Source of the DNA: Nitrospirota bacterium | Lineage (GTDB): Bacteria > Nitrospirota > Thermodesulfovibrionia > Thermodesulfovibrionales > Dissulfurispiraceae | Assembly: GCA_040752355.1 (NCBI GenBank) | Contig: JBFMHE010000021.1 | Span: 1 to 64,000, forward strand | DNA length: 64,000 bases | Reading direction: 5' to 3' | In this document: in pieces, positions 40,036-48,500 of the stretch | How positions within the stretch are numbered: position 1 is the stretch's first letter | How the letters are laid out: every line of letters begins with the position of its first letter | Program-made: the position numbers and the translations under genes | Notes under the pieces: model-generated | The model's input: only the letters and a program-made list of their open reading frames with translations | What the model was told of the DNA's origin: nothing | The model's database searches: none

Positions 40036-42153
40036 CTACGAGCGTAAGGCGCCTTTCGTTTTATCAGTGATGTAGGCGACGAGGGCAGTGTGCACGGGAT
40101 CGATCTCTTCGTCGGTGAGGGTCCGGTCCGCTGCCCGATACCGTACGGTAAAGGCGATGCTCTTCTTTCCTTCAGGAATATTCTTGCCCTGGTACACATC
40201 GAAGAGAGCGACCTCTTCGATCAGGTCCGCAGGATAGGACCGCAGCCAGTCCAGAACCGCTGCGGCCTCGAGGCCGGCATCGACAATGAGCGCCGTATCG
40301 CGTTCGATATACGGGAACCGCGGCAGGGGACGGTACTTCAGCATCTGTACCGTGAAGGGCAGGAGCAGGTCGATATCGAGCTCCATCACGACGACAGCGG
40401 GCTTCTGCGCCTTGATCTCGAGCGCGTCCCGCACCACCGGAGAGAGCGTCCCGATATACCCGACTTTGCTCCCCTCTATCATGATATCGGCCGCCTGTCC
40501 CGGATGGAGAAAGGGTTCGGCAGACCTGACGAAGGTGTATTCACGAATCTTCAGGTCATCGAAGAGCGCCTCGACAGCTCCCTTGACGACGAAGAACTCC
40601 TGCGTCTCCTCCCGGTAAAGGGACTTGGTCTTTTCACGGTAGAGCAGAGCGGCGCCATGATGCCGCTCGAGCGGAAGCGTGCCGTCGGCCCCTGCGACAA
40701 AGACACGGGAGAGCTCGAACAGCCTGAAGTCCCTGTTGCCGTGGGAGGCGTTATGCGCCATGTTCCGCAGCAGGGAGGGGACGAGCGTAGTACGGAGCAA
40801 CGATTCCTCGGTCCGCAAGGGATTCTTTATACGGACGCACTTCCTCCGCCGGTCCGGGGCGGCGATTCCCAGAAGATCGAGGTCCTGCTCGCCCATGAAG
40901 CTGAGGTTGATCACCTCGGTGAAACCGGTCTTCAGCAACGACTGCTTCACTTCGTGGAGCGCCCTCTCGTAGAACCTCTTCCCGGTCGCTCCCTCACCCT
41001 CAACGAGGCGCTCACTGGCAGCATCGGAGATGCCGAGGGTCGCTTTCGGCAGGACCGCGGGGATGCGCTCATAGCCGCAGGTCCGGGCAACCTCCTCGAT
41101 GATATCCGCATCCCTCTTCACGTCGCCCCGGTAGACGGGAGGACGCACCGACATGAGGCCCCCTGACTCCTCAATGGAGAATCCCAGCTTCTCGAGCGAG
41201 GCGACCATCTCGGTTGTCGACAGCGACAGTCCCAGGACCCTGTTGACCTTATCGGCCGAAAGGGATATCTCCGCAGGGACATGCTTCCGGGGATAGATAT
41301 CGATCTTGCCGTAGATCATCCCGTCGGCGACCTCTTTCATGAGATAGGCGGTCCTGTCGAGGGCCTTCTTGAGCATCTTGATATCCGTGCCCCGCTCGAA
41401 GCGGTACGACGCCTCGGTCTTGAGCCCCAGCGTCTTCGAGGTCTTCCGCACCGAGACCGGATCGAAATACGCGCTCTCGATGAAGATATCCACGGTCGTC
41501 CCGCTCACCTCGGTCTCCTGCCCGCCCATAACGCCGGCCACTGCCACCGGCCGAACCGCGTCCCATATGAGCAGGGCGTCCCCCGGGATCTCGCGCTCGA
41601 CGCCGTCGAGTGTGGTCAATTTCGCCGTCGCGCCCTTCCCCATGGCCGTTGCGGGCGTCGCGACGCGAATGCGGTGGCCCTTGAGCGTCGCGAGGTCGAA
41701 GGCATGGAGAGGATGGCCGAGCTCGAGGAGCACATAATTCGTCACATCGACGACGTTGTTGATCGCCCTCAGGCCGCACTTCTCGAGGCGGCGTTTCAGC
41801 CAGTCGGGGGATTCCCCTATGGTGAGGTTTCTGACGATCCTCCCGGCATAGCGGTGGCAGAGATCGACGTCCAGGATATCGACATTGAAGTCGAGCTCCC
41901 CCGGTTCCGCCATGATGTCATGCTCGGGGATGGTCAGCTCCATGTCGTAGGCGGCGGAAAGCTCACGCGCAATACCCACGACGCTGAGGCAGTCCGGCCT
42001 GTTGGGCGTCACGTTCACCTCGAAGATCGCATCGCCGTCGACCCGCTCGACAGCCTCTATTTCGAGGCCGAGCATCGTCAGCCGGTGGGCGATCTCATCC
42101 GCGTCAGCGGTAAGGGGAATGAACTCTTTCAGCCAATCAAGGGAAATACGCAT
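40036..42153 (-). CDS. pheT: Phenylalanyl-tRNA synthetase beta subunit, short form without tRNA-bind domain
   Basis: This 705-residue subunit charges tRNA(Phe) together with PheS. The N-terminus MRISLDWLKEFIPL is typical, but the EMAP/OB-type tRNA_bind domain (about 100 residues) that normally follows the first 40 residues is absent: the sequence passes from LGLEIEAVERV directly to FEVNVTPNRPDCLSVVGIAREL. The B3/B4 editing region, the B5 domain (YRFERGTD upstream, GYERIP at its end) and the C-terminal anticodon-binding fold (LPRFPYIERDTALIVD, YRAADRTLTDEEID) are present. The ATG at 42153 follows GGAGAG. It is the last gene of the thrS-infC-rpmI-rplT-pheS-pheT order, separated from pheS by 157 bases. 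Confidence 0.95.
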   Translation of the reverse strand: MRISLDWLKEFIPLTADADEIAHRLTMLGLEIEAVERVDGDAIFEVNVTPNRPDCLSVVGIARELSAAYDMELTIPEHDIMAEPGELDFNVDILDVDLCHRYAGRIVRNLTIGESPDWLKRRLEKCGLRAINNVVDVTNYVLLELGHPLHAFDLATLKGHRIRVATPATAMGKGATAKLTTLDGVEREIPGDALLIWDAVRPVAVAGVMGGQETEVSGTTVDIFIESAYFDPVSVRKTSKTLGLKTEASYRFERGTDIKMLKKALDRTAYLMKEVADGMIYGKIDIYPRKHVPAEISLSADKVNRVLGLSLSTTEMVASLEKLGFSIEESGGLMSVRPPVYRGDVKRDADIIEEVARTCGYERIPAVLPKATLGISDAASERLVEGEGATGKRFYERALHEVKQSLLKTGFTEVINLSFMGEQDLDLLGIAAPDRRRKCVRIKNPLRTEESLLRTTLVPSLLRNMAHNASHGNRDFRLFELSRVFVAGADGTLPLERHHGAALLYREKTKSLYREETQEFFVVKGAVEALFDDLKIREYTFVRSAEPFLHPGQAADIMIEGSKVGYIGTLSPVVRDALEIKAQKPAVVVMELDIDLLLPFTVQMLKYRPLPRFPYIERDTALIVDAGLEAAAVLDWLRSYPADLIEEVALFDVYQGKNIPEGKKSIAFTVRYRAADRTLTDEEIDPVHTALVAYITDKTKGALRS

Positions 42154-42310
42154 ACACTCTCCGGGCAAGTCCTGAATTCGAAGCCTTAACCACGAAACAA
42201 AAGCAATGCACTAACCACGCTCTTCAACGGAGCAGACACTCCTCGTTCTGATTTCGGGCCGTTCGAAACTGTTTAGAATTTCGATATTCGAACCTGGAGA
42301 CCTGCATTTG
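42154..42310. other. Spacer between pheS and pheT
   Basis: This 157-base, AT-richer gap contains TTCGAA-type palindromic words (for example TTCGATATTCGAA near 42279) and two AACCACG repeats. No ORF, clear promoter or terminator is visible. pheS and pheT are usually adjacent. Confidence 0.5.
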
Positions 42311-43318
42311 TCAAAACTGCTTCAAGAATCTTATATCGTTCTCGAAAAAGAGCCGTATATCGTCGATGGAGTACTTCAGCAGGGCCAGGCGCTCGACGCC
42401 CATGCCGAAGGCAAACCCGGTGTACTCTTCCGTGTCATAGCCTACATAGTCGAAGACCGCGGGGTTGACCATGCCTGCGCCGAGCACTTCGAGCCAGCCC
42501 GTTCCCTTGCAGACACGGCATCCGGCGCTGCTGCAGAGGATGCAGCCGATGTCCACCTCGGCGGAGGGCTCGGTGAAGGGGAAGAAGCTCGGCCTGAAGC
42601 GGACCGGCGTGTCGGGGCCGAACATCTGGCGGAGAAAGATCTCGAGAATGCCCTTAAGATTGCTGAACGTGATATCCCGGTCCACCATAAGCCCTTCGAC
42701 CTGGTGAAACATGGGTGAGTGCGTAATATCGGCATCGCACCGGTAGACCTTCCCCGGAGCGATGAACCTGACCGGCGGCTTCCGCTTCTCCATGCCGCGG
42801 ACCTGGACCGGTGAGGTATGCGTGCGCAGCACGATATCGCTGCTCACGAAGAAGGTGTCCTGCATATCCCTGGCGGGATGCTCTTTCGGGAAATTCAAGG
42901 CCTCGAAATTATAGTAGTCGAGCTCGACCTCGGGGCCCTCTTCGACGCTGAATCCCATCCTGACGAAGATAGCGACGATCTCGTCGAGCGTCCTGCTCAG
43001 GGGATGCTCCCTGCCGAAGGGGGTGAACTTTCCCGGCAGCGTAACGTCGACCGCTTCTTTCAGAAGCTGCGTCCGGAGCTCCTCTCTTTTCAGGTCCGCC
43101 TCGCGGGCGTCGAGCTCGGTCTCGATAAGCTGCTTCAGGTCGTTGATCTGCTTGCCGAAAAGCGGACGCTCTTCAGGGGAGAGCGACGACAGTGATTTCA
43201 ATTGTGCAGTGATGACGCCCTTCTTACCGAGGTACTTGACCCTGAGCCGGGCGATATCGTCGGTTGTGGCAGCGGACGCTGCATCACGGTGAAACGCTTT
43301 TTTCAGATCATCTATCAT
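42311..43318 (-). CDS. pheS: Phenylalanyl-tRNA synthetase alpha subunit
   Basis: The class II synthetase subunit has 335 residues. It has an N-terminal coiled coil (1-90) and a catalytic domain with motif 2 ([19 protein letters not shown]), the Phe-binding [17 protein letters not shown] and motif 3 ([16 protein letters not shown]). A cysteine set in [18 protein letters not shown] matches the zinc-like knuckle found in many bacterial PheS. The ATG at 43318 is used; a TTG five codons upstream is possible, and neither has a strong Shine-Dalgarno. It follows rplT by 77 bases. Confidence 0.96.
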   Translation of the reverse strand: MIDDLKKAFHRDAASAATTDDIARLRVKYLGKKGVITAQLKSLSSLSPEERPLFGKQINDLKQLIETELDAREADLKREELRTQLLKEAVDVTLPGKFTPFGREHPLSRTLDEIVAIFVRMGFSVEEGPEVELDYYNFEALNFPKEHPARDMQDTFFVSSDIVLRTHTSPVQVRGMEKRKPPVRFIAPGKVYRCDADITHSPMFHQVEGLMVDRDITFSNLKGILEIFLRQMFGPDTPVRFRPSFFPFTEPSAEVDIGCILCSSAGCRVCKGTGWLEVLGAGMVNPAVFDYVGYDTEEYTGFAFGMGVERLALLKYSIDDIRLFFENDIRFLKQF

Positions 43319-43395
43319 GATACGTGTTGTCAAGGAGAAGCGGCAGAAGCCGGCGTATGCCGGGCGCCTGCCGCTCCGTCATCTGATGCGTCCTT

Positions 43396-43749
43396 CTACT
43401 TGTGCTGCGCGACTTGCTTGACGAGCTCGCTGAAGCTCTTGAAGTCGTGATAGGCCAGGTCAGCCAGGGCTTTCCTGTTCATCGAGATATTCGCCTTTTT
43501 AAGTCCGTTCATGAACTGGCTGTAAGTCATATCGAGCGAACGGACCGCGGCATTGATACGGGCGATCCAGAGAGCCCTGTATTCGCGCTTTTTGAATTTC
43601 CTGTCCTTGTATGCTGCAACGAGCGCCTTATCGACCGCCTGAGCGGCAACCTTGTAGAGCCGGCTTCGCGCACCGTAGTACCCCTTCGCTCTCGCGACGA
43701 CCTTCTTGTGATATCGTTTTGTCTTGAAGCCACCTTTTGCCCTCGGCAT
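43396..43749 (-). CDS. rplT: Ribosomal protein L20
   Basis: The protein has 117 residues with the typical highly basic N-terminus [17 protein letters not shown] followed by the globular domain ([20 protein letters not shown]). It binds 23S rRNA early in 50S assembly, and in several bacteria it also represses its own operon by binding the mRNA leader. GGAGGAGATC precedes the ATG. Unusually, 274 bases with strong secondary structure separate it from rpmI. Confidence 0.98.
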   Translation of the reverse strand: MPRAKGGFKTKRYHKKVVARAKGYYGARSRLYKVAAQAVDKALVAAYKDRKFKKREYRALWIARINAAVRSLDMTYSQFMNGLKKANISMNRKALADLAYHDFKSFSELVKQVAQHK

Positions 43750-44023
43750 GATCTCCTCCTTTTGCTATCCTTAAACGCAGTAACGCGCTCTATTCCCGGC
43801 ACTTCCGAGCTCTCTCTACCGTTGCGCCAAAAACTTCCCTTTAAAATAGAAGAGCTTACATTTTAAAAAATCGGCGCAGCGCACGTCAAGTCTCCCGTAC
43901 CGATCGCGAGCATACTTCTGCCGCATTGGATTCCCTGCGGCAGGACCGCAGGGGAGCTCAATGCGTTCTTCCGAAAGCGGACAATGTGCGGAGACGGGGA
44001 GACTGCGAACAGCTCAGGGCCGT
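43750..44023 (-). promoter_or_regulatory. Structured intercistronic region between rpmI and rplT
   Basis: This 274-base gap, where rpmI and rplT are normally close together, contains a long two-part stem. The inner arms CCCTGCGG/CCGCAGGG (43933-43940 and 43946-43953) are enclosed by the outer arms CGCATTG/CAATGCG (43922-43928 and 43959-43965). Further along in the direction of transcription a TTTTTT run (43862-43867) precedes rplT by about 115 bases. It could be an L20-type leader or attenuator. No ORF is convincing. Confidence 0.45.
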
Positions 44024-44224
44024 CTAGAACATATACGGCAGCAGCTTCTTGACATTGTCGAACTGTGCCTCGGGCACAAGGGTTCCTTTTCTCAGGTTCC
44101 GGGTGCGCTTGGAAGCCTTCCCGGTCAAAAGGTGACTCTTGTACGCCTTGTTCCTCTTTATCTTGCCGCTGCCCGTTACCTTGAATCGTTTGGCAGCGCC
44201 GCGGTGGGTCTTGAGTTTCGGCAT
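44024..44224 (-). CDS. rpmI: Ribosomal protein L35
   Basis: The protein has 66 residues and is very basic, beginning [20 protein letters not shown] and ending in the conserved LRKGTLV and LLPYMF stretches. It is a 50S subunit protein encoded between infC and rplT as in most bacteria. GGAGGAG precedes the ATG. The position 50 bases behind infC fits co-transcription. Confidence 0.98.
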   Translation of the reverse strand: MPKLKTHRGAAKRFKVTGSGKIKRNKAYKSHLLTGKASKRTRNLRKGTLVPEAQFDNVKKLLPYMF

Positions 44225-44274
44225 GACGGTTTCTCCTCCTTTCTCCTCTATGACTGCGCTTTATGCTCTCCGTA

Positions 44275-44784
44275 TCACTTGCTGCTCGGGGCAACGACCA
44301 TGGTGATGTGGTTGCCTTCGAGCTTCGGCTGTTGCTCTATGTTGAACTTCAGCTCGGATGCGTTAAGAAGCTCGATGATCTTTCCGAAGACCTTCATTCC
44401 TATCTCGGGCCGGACGATCTCTCTTCCCCGGAAATACATCAGGACCTTCGCCTTATCCCCGTCTTCCAGGAACCGTCTGATGTTCTTCACCTTCAGCTCG
44501 AGGTCATGCTCGCCGATCTGCGGACGTATCTTCATCTCCTTGACGTCTATGGTCTTGCGCGCGGAGTGCTTCTTGCTCATCTGGTACTTGTACTTGCCGA
44601 AGTCCATCACCCTGCAGACCGGCGGTGATGCGTTCGGCGCCACCTCGACGAGATCGTACCCGCGCTCTCTCGAGAGCCGGAGCGCCTCCTGAATGGGAAC
44701 GACGCCGAGCTGTTCGCCCTCCTCGCCGATGAGCCGCACCTCTCTGGTCCTGATTTCCTGGTTGACTCTGATATCTTTGCTTAT
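44275..44784 (-). CDS. infC: Translation initiation factor IF-3, AUA start
   Basis: The protein has 169 residues with the N-domain (KDIRVNQEIRTREVRLIGEE), the linker and the C-domain (KMKIRPQIGEHDLELKVKNI region and FRGREIVRPEIG). IF3 binds the 30S subunit and rejects non-AUG start codons. The start is most likely ATA at 44784, because GGAGGT (44791-44796) lies exactly six bases upstream and other IF3 proteins start at the same point (SKD-x-VN). The GTG two codons earlier touches the Shine-Dalgarno. Rare AUU/AUA/AUC starts are the known basis of IF3 autoregulation. It follows thrS by 69 bases. Confidence 0.95.
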   Translation of the reverse strand: MSKDIRVNQEIRTREVRLIGEEGEQLGVVPIQEALRLSRERGYDLVEVAPNASPPVCRVMDFGKYKYQMSKKHSARKTIDVKEMKIRPQIGEHDLELKVKNIRRFLEDGDKAKVLMYFRGREIVRPEIGMKVFGKIIELLNASELKFNIEQQPKLEGNHITMVVAPSSK

Positions 44785-44853
44785 GTTCACACCTCCATAA
44801 TATAATTGCCTCCAGGGGAGGCATATCGGGCAATTGCTCTGGCAGAGCGCCGT

Positions 44854-46746
44854 TCACGAACGGGCGTCTATTTCTTTTCTTATTATCGCTATAAACTCGT
44901 CTGTTGTAAATGGACCGGTATTCTCCCCGGACCGCTTCCGCACCGTTACGTTCCGTTCGGCCGATTCTTTATCCCCTATTATAACCAAGTACGGCACTTT
45001 CTTCATGGTGGCCTGGCGTATCTTGTACCCTATTTTCTCGTTATCCAGGTCGAGCTCCGAGCGTATGCCGGCCCGGCGCAGCGCCGTATGGACCTCTCGG
45101 GCATAGCCGTCGTGCCGTTCGGCGATCGTCAGGACCGCCACCTGGACGGGGGAGAGCCAGAGGGGGAACACTCCCGCGTAATGCTCTATGAGCACCCCGA
45201 AGAACCGCTCCAGCGAGCCCATCAGCGCACGGTGGATCATGATCGGCCGGTGCTCCTTGCCGTCGCTCCCCCGGTAGACGGTATCGAACCGCTCGGGGAG
45301 GTTGAAATCGACCTGGATCGTGCTGCACTGCCACGACCGGTTCAGGACATCTTTTATCTTTATGTCGATCTTCGGGCCGTAAAAAACCCCTTCGCCCGGG
45401 TCGACCTCATAGGCGAGTCCCTTTTTCTCGAGCGCCTGCTTCAGCGCGTTCGTCGCACGATCCCAGTTTTCGAGGCTCCCCACGTACTTTTCCGGCCGGG
45501 TCGAGAGATAGATATCGTACGCCGAGAAGCCGAAGGTCTTGAGAACGAAGAGGGTAAAGTCGAGGATGTTCAGGATCTCCTCCTCGATCTGGTCCTCCCG
45601 GCAGAAGATATGCGCATCGTCCTGCGTAAAGCCCCTCACGCGCATGAGCCCGTGGAGCGTTCCCGAGCGTTCGAACCGGTAGACCGTGCCGAGCTCGGCG
45701 AACCGCAGGGGGAGGTCACGGTAGCTCCTCAGGGCGTTCTTGTAGATCGCGATGTGAAAGGGGCAGTTCATCGGCTTCAGCTCATACGCGACCTCTTCCA
45801 CTTCCATGGGCGAATACATGCTGTCGCGGTAGAAGTTCCAGTGGCCGCTCGTCTCCCAGAGATGGAGCCGGGCTATATGCGGGGTGAAGAGGATCTTGTA
45901 GTCCGCCTTTTCGTGCTCGTTCCTCCAGAAGTCCTCGATCGTCTTCCGGATGATCGCGCCGTTGGGATGCCACAGGATGAGCCCGGGGCCGATCTCCTCG
46001 TTGATGCTGAAGAGGTCGAGCTCCTTGCCGAGCCTCCGGTGGTCGCGCCGCTTTATCTCCTCGAGAAAGTCGAGGTAGGCCTTGAGCTCCTCTTTCGTCT
46101 CGAAGGCAGTGCCGTAGATCCTCTGGAGCATCTTGTTCTTTTCATCGCCCCGCCAATAGGCGCCGGCGATGCTCAGGAGCTTGAAGGCCCTCACCCTTCC
46201 GGTCTTCGGGAGGTGCGGCCCCCTGCAGAGGTCGACAAACCCGTCCTCCTCGAAGAGCGACACCGTCTCGTCCGGAATCTCTTCGAGCAGCTCCACCTTG
46301 TACTGCTCGCCCCTGCTCCTGAAAAATTCGATCGCCTCGCTGCGGGAGAGCTCTTTCTTGACGAACGGAGCGTTCTTCTTGACGATCTCCTTCATCTTCT
46401 TCTCGATCTTCTCGAGGTCCTCAGGCGTGAAAGGGGTGGCCCTGTCGAAATCGTAGTAGAACCCCTCCTCCGTGGAAGGGCCTATGGCCATCTTCACTTC
46501 GGGGAAGAGCTCCTTGACCGCATGCGCCATGATATGCGACGTGCTGTGCCGGTAGATATCTTTTCCCGGCTTCGAATCGAAGGTGACCAGCTCTACCGTA
46601 TCCTGCGGCGCAGGGGAGTCGAGAGAGGCGAGGCCCCTCAGGTCGCCGTTGATTCTCACGGCAACCGCCTTGGATGAATCTATGTACCGTCCCAGGTCCG
46701 ATACGTCAGCGTCTTTATGCGTGCCGTCGGGCAATATGAGTTTAAT
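44854..46746 (-). CDS. thrS: Threonyl-tRNA synthetase, probable AUU start
   Basis: The class II synthetase has 630 residues, with an N-terminal TGS domain, an editing domain (HSTSHIMAHAVKELFP with the zinc-like HxxxH, DLCRGPH), a catalytic core (motif 2 FRFAEL..YRFERSG, the zinc Cys in ELKPMNCPFH, motif 3 HRALMGSLERFFG) and an anticodon-binding domain (VAVLTIAERH to the end). The conserved TGS start is MIKITLPDGS-like. Here the matching frame begins ATT-AAA-CTC-ATA-TTG-CCC-GAC-GGC, and GAGGAGGA lies six bases before the ATT at 46746. The nearest conventional start is the TTG at 46734, 18 bases from that Shine-Dalgarno. It heads the translation operon. Confidence 0.93.
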   Translation of the reverse strand: MKLILPDGTHKDADVSDLGRYIDSSKAVAVRINGDLRGLASLDSPAPQDTVELVTFDSKPGKDIYRHSTSHIMAHAVKELFPEVKMAIGPSTEEGFYYDFDRATPFTPEDLEKIEKKMKEIVKKNAPFVKKELSRSEAIEFFRSRGEQYKVELLEEIPDETVSLFEEDGFVDLCRGPHLPKTGRVRAFKLLSIAGAYWRGDEKNKMLQRIYGTAFETKEELKAYLDFLEEIKRRDHRRLGKELDLFSINEEIGPGLILWHPNGAIIRKTIEDFWRNEHEKADYKILFTPHIARLHLWETSGHWNFYRDSMYSPMEVEEVAYELKPMNCPFHIAIYKNALRSYRDLPLRFAELGTVYRFERSGTLHGLMRVRGFTQDDAHIFCREDQIEEEILNILDFTLFVLKTFGFSAYDIYLSTRPEKYVGSLENWDRATNALKQALEKKGLAYEVDPGEGVFYGPKIDIKIKDVLNRSWQCSTIQVDFNLPERFDTVYRGSDGKEHRPIMIHRALMGSLERFFGVLIEHYAGVFPLWLSPVQVAVLTIAERHDGYAREVHTALRRAGIRSELDLDNEKIGYKIRQATMKKVPYLVIIGDKESAERNVTVRKRSGENTGPFTTDEFIAIIRKEIDARS

Positions 46747-46776
46747 GGCTGCTCCTCCTCAAAAAAGTCGGCTTTT

Positions 46777-46806
46777 ATCATAACCGATCTCTAGTGGTTA
46801 CTTCAA
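46777..46806 (-). promoter_or_regulatory. Probable thrS promoter
   Basis: On the minus strand, TTGAAG (46801-46806) and TATGAT (46777-46782) are 18 bases apart. This gives a leader of about 25 bases that holds the strong Shine-Dalgarno before the ATT start. Confidence 0.5.
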
Positions 46807-46820
46807 TAAAATCAATAAAG

Positions 46821-46863
46821 AGCTGCGCCCGTTCCGGCGAGCTCCGGCAGACCGGGCGCAGCT
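46821..46863. other. Strong hairpin between divergent thrS and mpgP
   Basis: Eleven-base perfect arms AGCTGCGCCCG/CGGGCGCAGCT enclose 21 bases that can pair further (TCCGG/CCGG). AT-rich sequence flanks both sides. It lies upstream of the predicted thrS promoter, so it is not a thrS leader structure. It may be an insulator or operator-like palindrome, or part of an mpgP leader. Confidence 0.5.
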
Positions 46864-46908
46864 GTATTTATTCTAGCAAATATCCTACAATTATTCTAAA
46901 CGGCGCTC

Positions 46909-47736
46909 ATGAAACATCCTGTCATCTTTACCGATCTCGACGGCACCCTGCTGGACGCCCGCTCCTACTCCTTCGAGCGTGCCGTGCCGGCCCTGACCCT
47001 CCTCCGTCAAAGGAACATACCTCTCGTTATCTGCTCGAGCAAAACAAGGAGAGAGATCGAGCACTACCGGGAGCTGCTCTATAACGACCACCCGTTCATA
47101 GCCGAAAACGGCGGCGGCGTCTTCATCCCCCGGTACTATTTCACCCCCGAAACGCTCGCGATATCCCCCCCGCCGGAAGAGAGCGGCCCGTACCTGCTGC
47201 TGCGGCTCGGGGCGTCCTACCGCGACCTCCGCAGGGCGATAGGGGAGCTCCGTGCCGGGGGATTCGCCCTGAGAGGCTTCGGCGATATGACGGCAGCCGA
47301 GGTGGCGGCGCTCACCGGGCTCACTGCCGGCGAAGCGGCGATGGCTCAAGAGCGGGAGTTCGATGAGCCCTTCGTTGCCGAAGGCCCCCTCGACGAGGAA
47401 GCGCTCAATCGCGCCGTAGCCTCGAAAGGGCTCTCTACCACGAAGGGAGCGTTCTTTCATCTCCTCGGCAAGAGCGATAAGGGGAAAGCGGTAGCGCTCC
47501 TCGGGGCGCTCTACGCCCGCCAGTACGGCCAGCTCTTCACGGTCGCCCTCGGCGACAGCCCCAACGACCTCCCGATGCTCGAACGGGTCGATTGCCCGGT
47601 CGTGGTCCGGAAGCCGGACGGAAGCTATGATTCCCGGATTGCGGTTCCGGGCTTACTGCGGGCCGAGGGAGCGGGACCGGAAGGATGGAACAGAGCGGTT
47701 ATGAGTATCCTCGAGAGCCTGGATATCCGGAACTGA
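46909..47736 (+). CDS. Mannosyl-3-phosphoglycerate phosphatase family HAD hydrolase
   Basis: This 275-residue HAD superfamily enzyme is of the Cof/IIB type. Motif I is FTDLDGTLLD (nucleophile and acid/base Asp), motif II is the Ser/Thr of ICSSKTRREI, the Lys is in LLGKSDKGKAVALL and motif III is LGDSPNDLPML. The spacing and the extra cap (residues 85-185) match mannosyl-3-phosphoglycerate phosphatase, which makes the compatible solute mannosylglycerate; the family also includes glucosyl-3-phosphoglycerate phosphatases. No matching synthase gene is in the window, so substrate assignment is tentative. No clear Shine-Dalgarno precedes the ATG. Confidence 0.8.
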   Translation: MKHPVIFTDLDGTLLDARSYSFERAVPALTLLRQRNIPLVICSSKTRREIEHYRELLYNDHPFIAENGGGVFIPRYYFTPETLAISPPPEESGPYLLLRLGASYRDLRRAIGELRAGGFALRGFGDMTAAEVAALTGLTAGEAAMAQEREFDEPFVAEGPLDEEALNRAVASKGLSTTKGAFFHLLGKSDKGKAVALLGALYARQYGQLFTVALGDSPNDLPMLERVDCPVVVRKPDGSYDSRIAVPGLLRAEGAGPEGWNRAVMSILESLDIRN

Positions 47737-47756
47737 GAGAAGCCCGGTCAGCAGCT

Positions 47757-48500
47757 CTACGGCTGCCGGTTCGCGAGCCTGCCGTCGCGCATCTCGAGCG
47801 TCCGGTGGCACCGCCGGGAGAGCGATTCGTTGTGCGTGACGATAATGAACGTCACGCCGCTGCGCTCGTTGACGTCGAGGAGGAGCTTGAAGAGCTCTTC
47901 ACCGGTTGCTGAATCGAGATTCCCGGTCGGTTCGTCGGCGAGGATCACCCGGGGGTCGAGGAGGAGCGCACGGGCAACGGCTACCCGCTGCTGTTCGCCT
48001 CCCGAGAGCTCTCCCGGTTTGTGGAAGCGCCGCTCATAGAGCCCGAGCTCCCGGAGGAGGGCTTCCGCTTTATCGAGATGCTCTTTCCGGGAGGCGGTGC
48101 GATTGCCCTGGGCCTGCGCGATCAGCCCGGGCATGACGACATTCTCGAGAGCGCTGAACTCCGGCAAAAGGTAGTGGAACTGGAAGACGAAGCCGATCAT
48201 CCTGTTCCTGAATATCGCGAGCGCGGTGTCGTCGAGAGAGAAGGGATCGATGTAGGCGCCGGCCTCGCTCTGCGCAGCGGCCCCTGAATGCGCCTGCTTG
48301 TAGAGAACGGCCCCTGCCGTAGGCCGGTCCAGGGTTCCGAGGATATGAAGAAAGGTGCTCTTCCCGGCGCCGGACATGCCCACGATACTGACCATCTCTC
48401 CCTCACGGAACACCGTATCGATGCCCTTCAGGACAGAAAGCGTTCCGGCGGGAGTAACAAAGGACTTCTTGAGCCCCTCTATGCGTATAAGCTCGCCCAT
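47757..48500 (-). CDS. lolD: Lipoprotein-releasing ABC transporter ATPase LolD
   Basis: The cytoplasmic ATPase has 247 residues. Walker A is GMSGAGKST, the Q-loop FVFQFHYLLPEFSALENV is typical of LolD/MacB, the signature is LSGGEQQR, Walker B is RVILADEPTGNLD and the switch His is in IVTHN. An insertion of about 20 residues (AHSGAAAQSEAGAYIDPFSL) lies between Walker A and the Q-loop. With LolC/E it extracts outer-membrane lipoproteins from the inner membrane. The ATG at 48500 overlaps the TGA of the small membrane protein gene by one base. Confidence 0.93.
   Translation of the reverse strand: MGELIRIEGLKKSFVTPAGTLSVLKGIDTVFREGEMVSIVGMSGAGKSTFLHILGTLDRPTAGAVLYKQAHSGAAAQSEAGAYIDPFSLDDTALAIFRNRMIGFVFQFHYLLPEFSALENVVMPGLIAQAQGNRTASRKEHLDKAEALLRELGLYERRFHKPGELSGGEQQRVAVARALLLDPRVILADEPTGNLDSATGEELFKLLLDVNERSGVTFIIVTHNESLSRRCHRTLEMRDGRLANRQP

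Noticed and set aside
44806-46677. 623-codon plus-strand frame opposite thrS
   Set aside because: The complementary strand encodes complete ThrRS; the shadow has no start site or family motif.
46747-46870. T-box riboswitch upstream of thrS
   Set aside because: No T-box core sequence is present, and the hairpin lies upstream of the predicted promoter, leaving a leader too short for a T-box.
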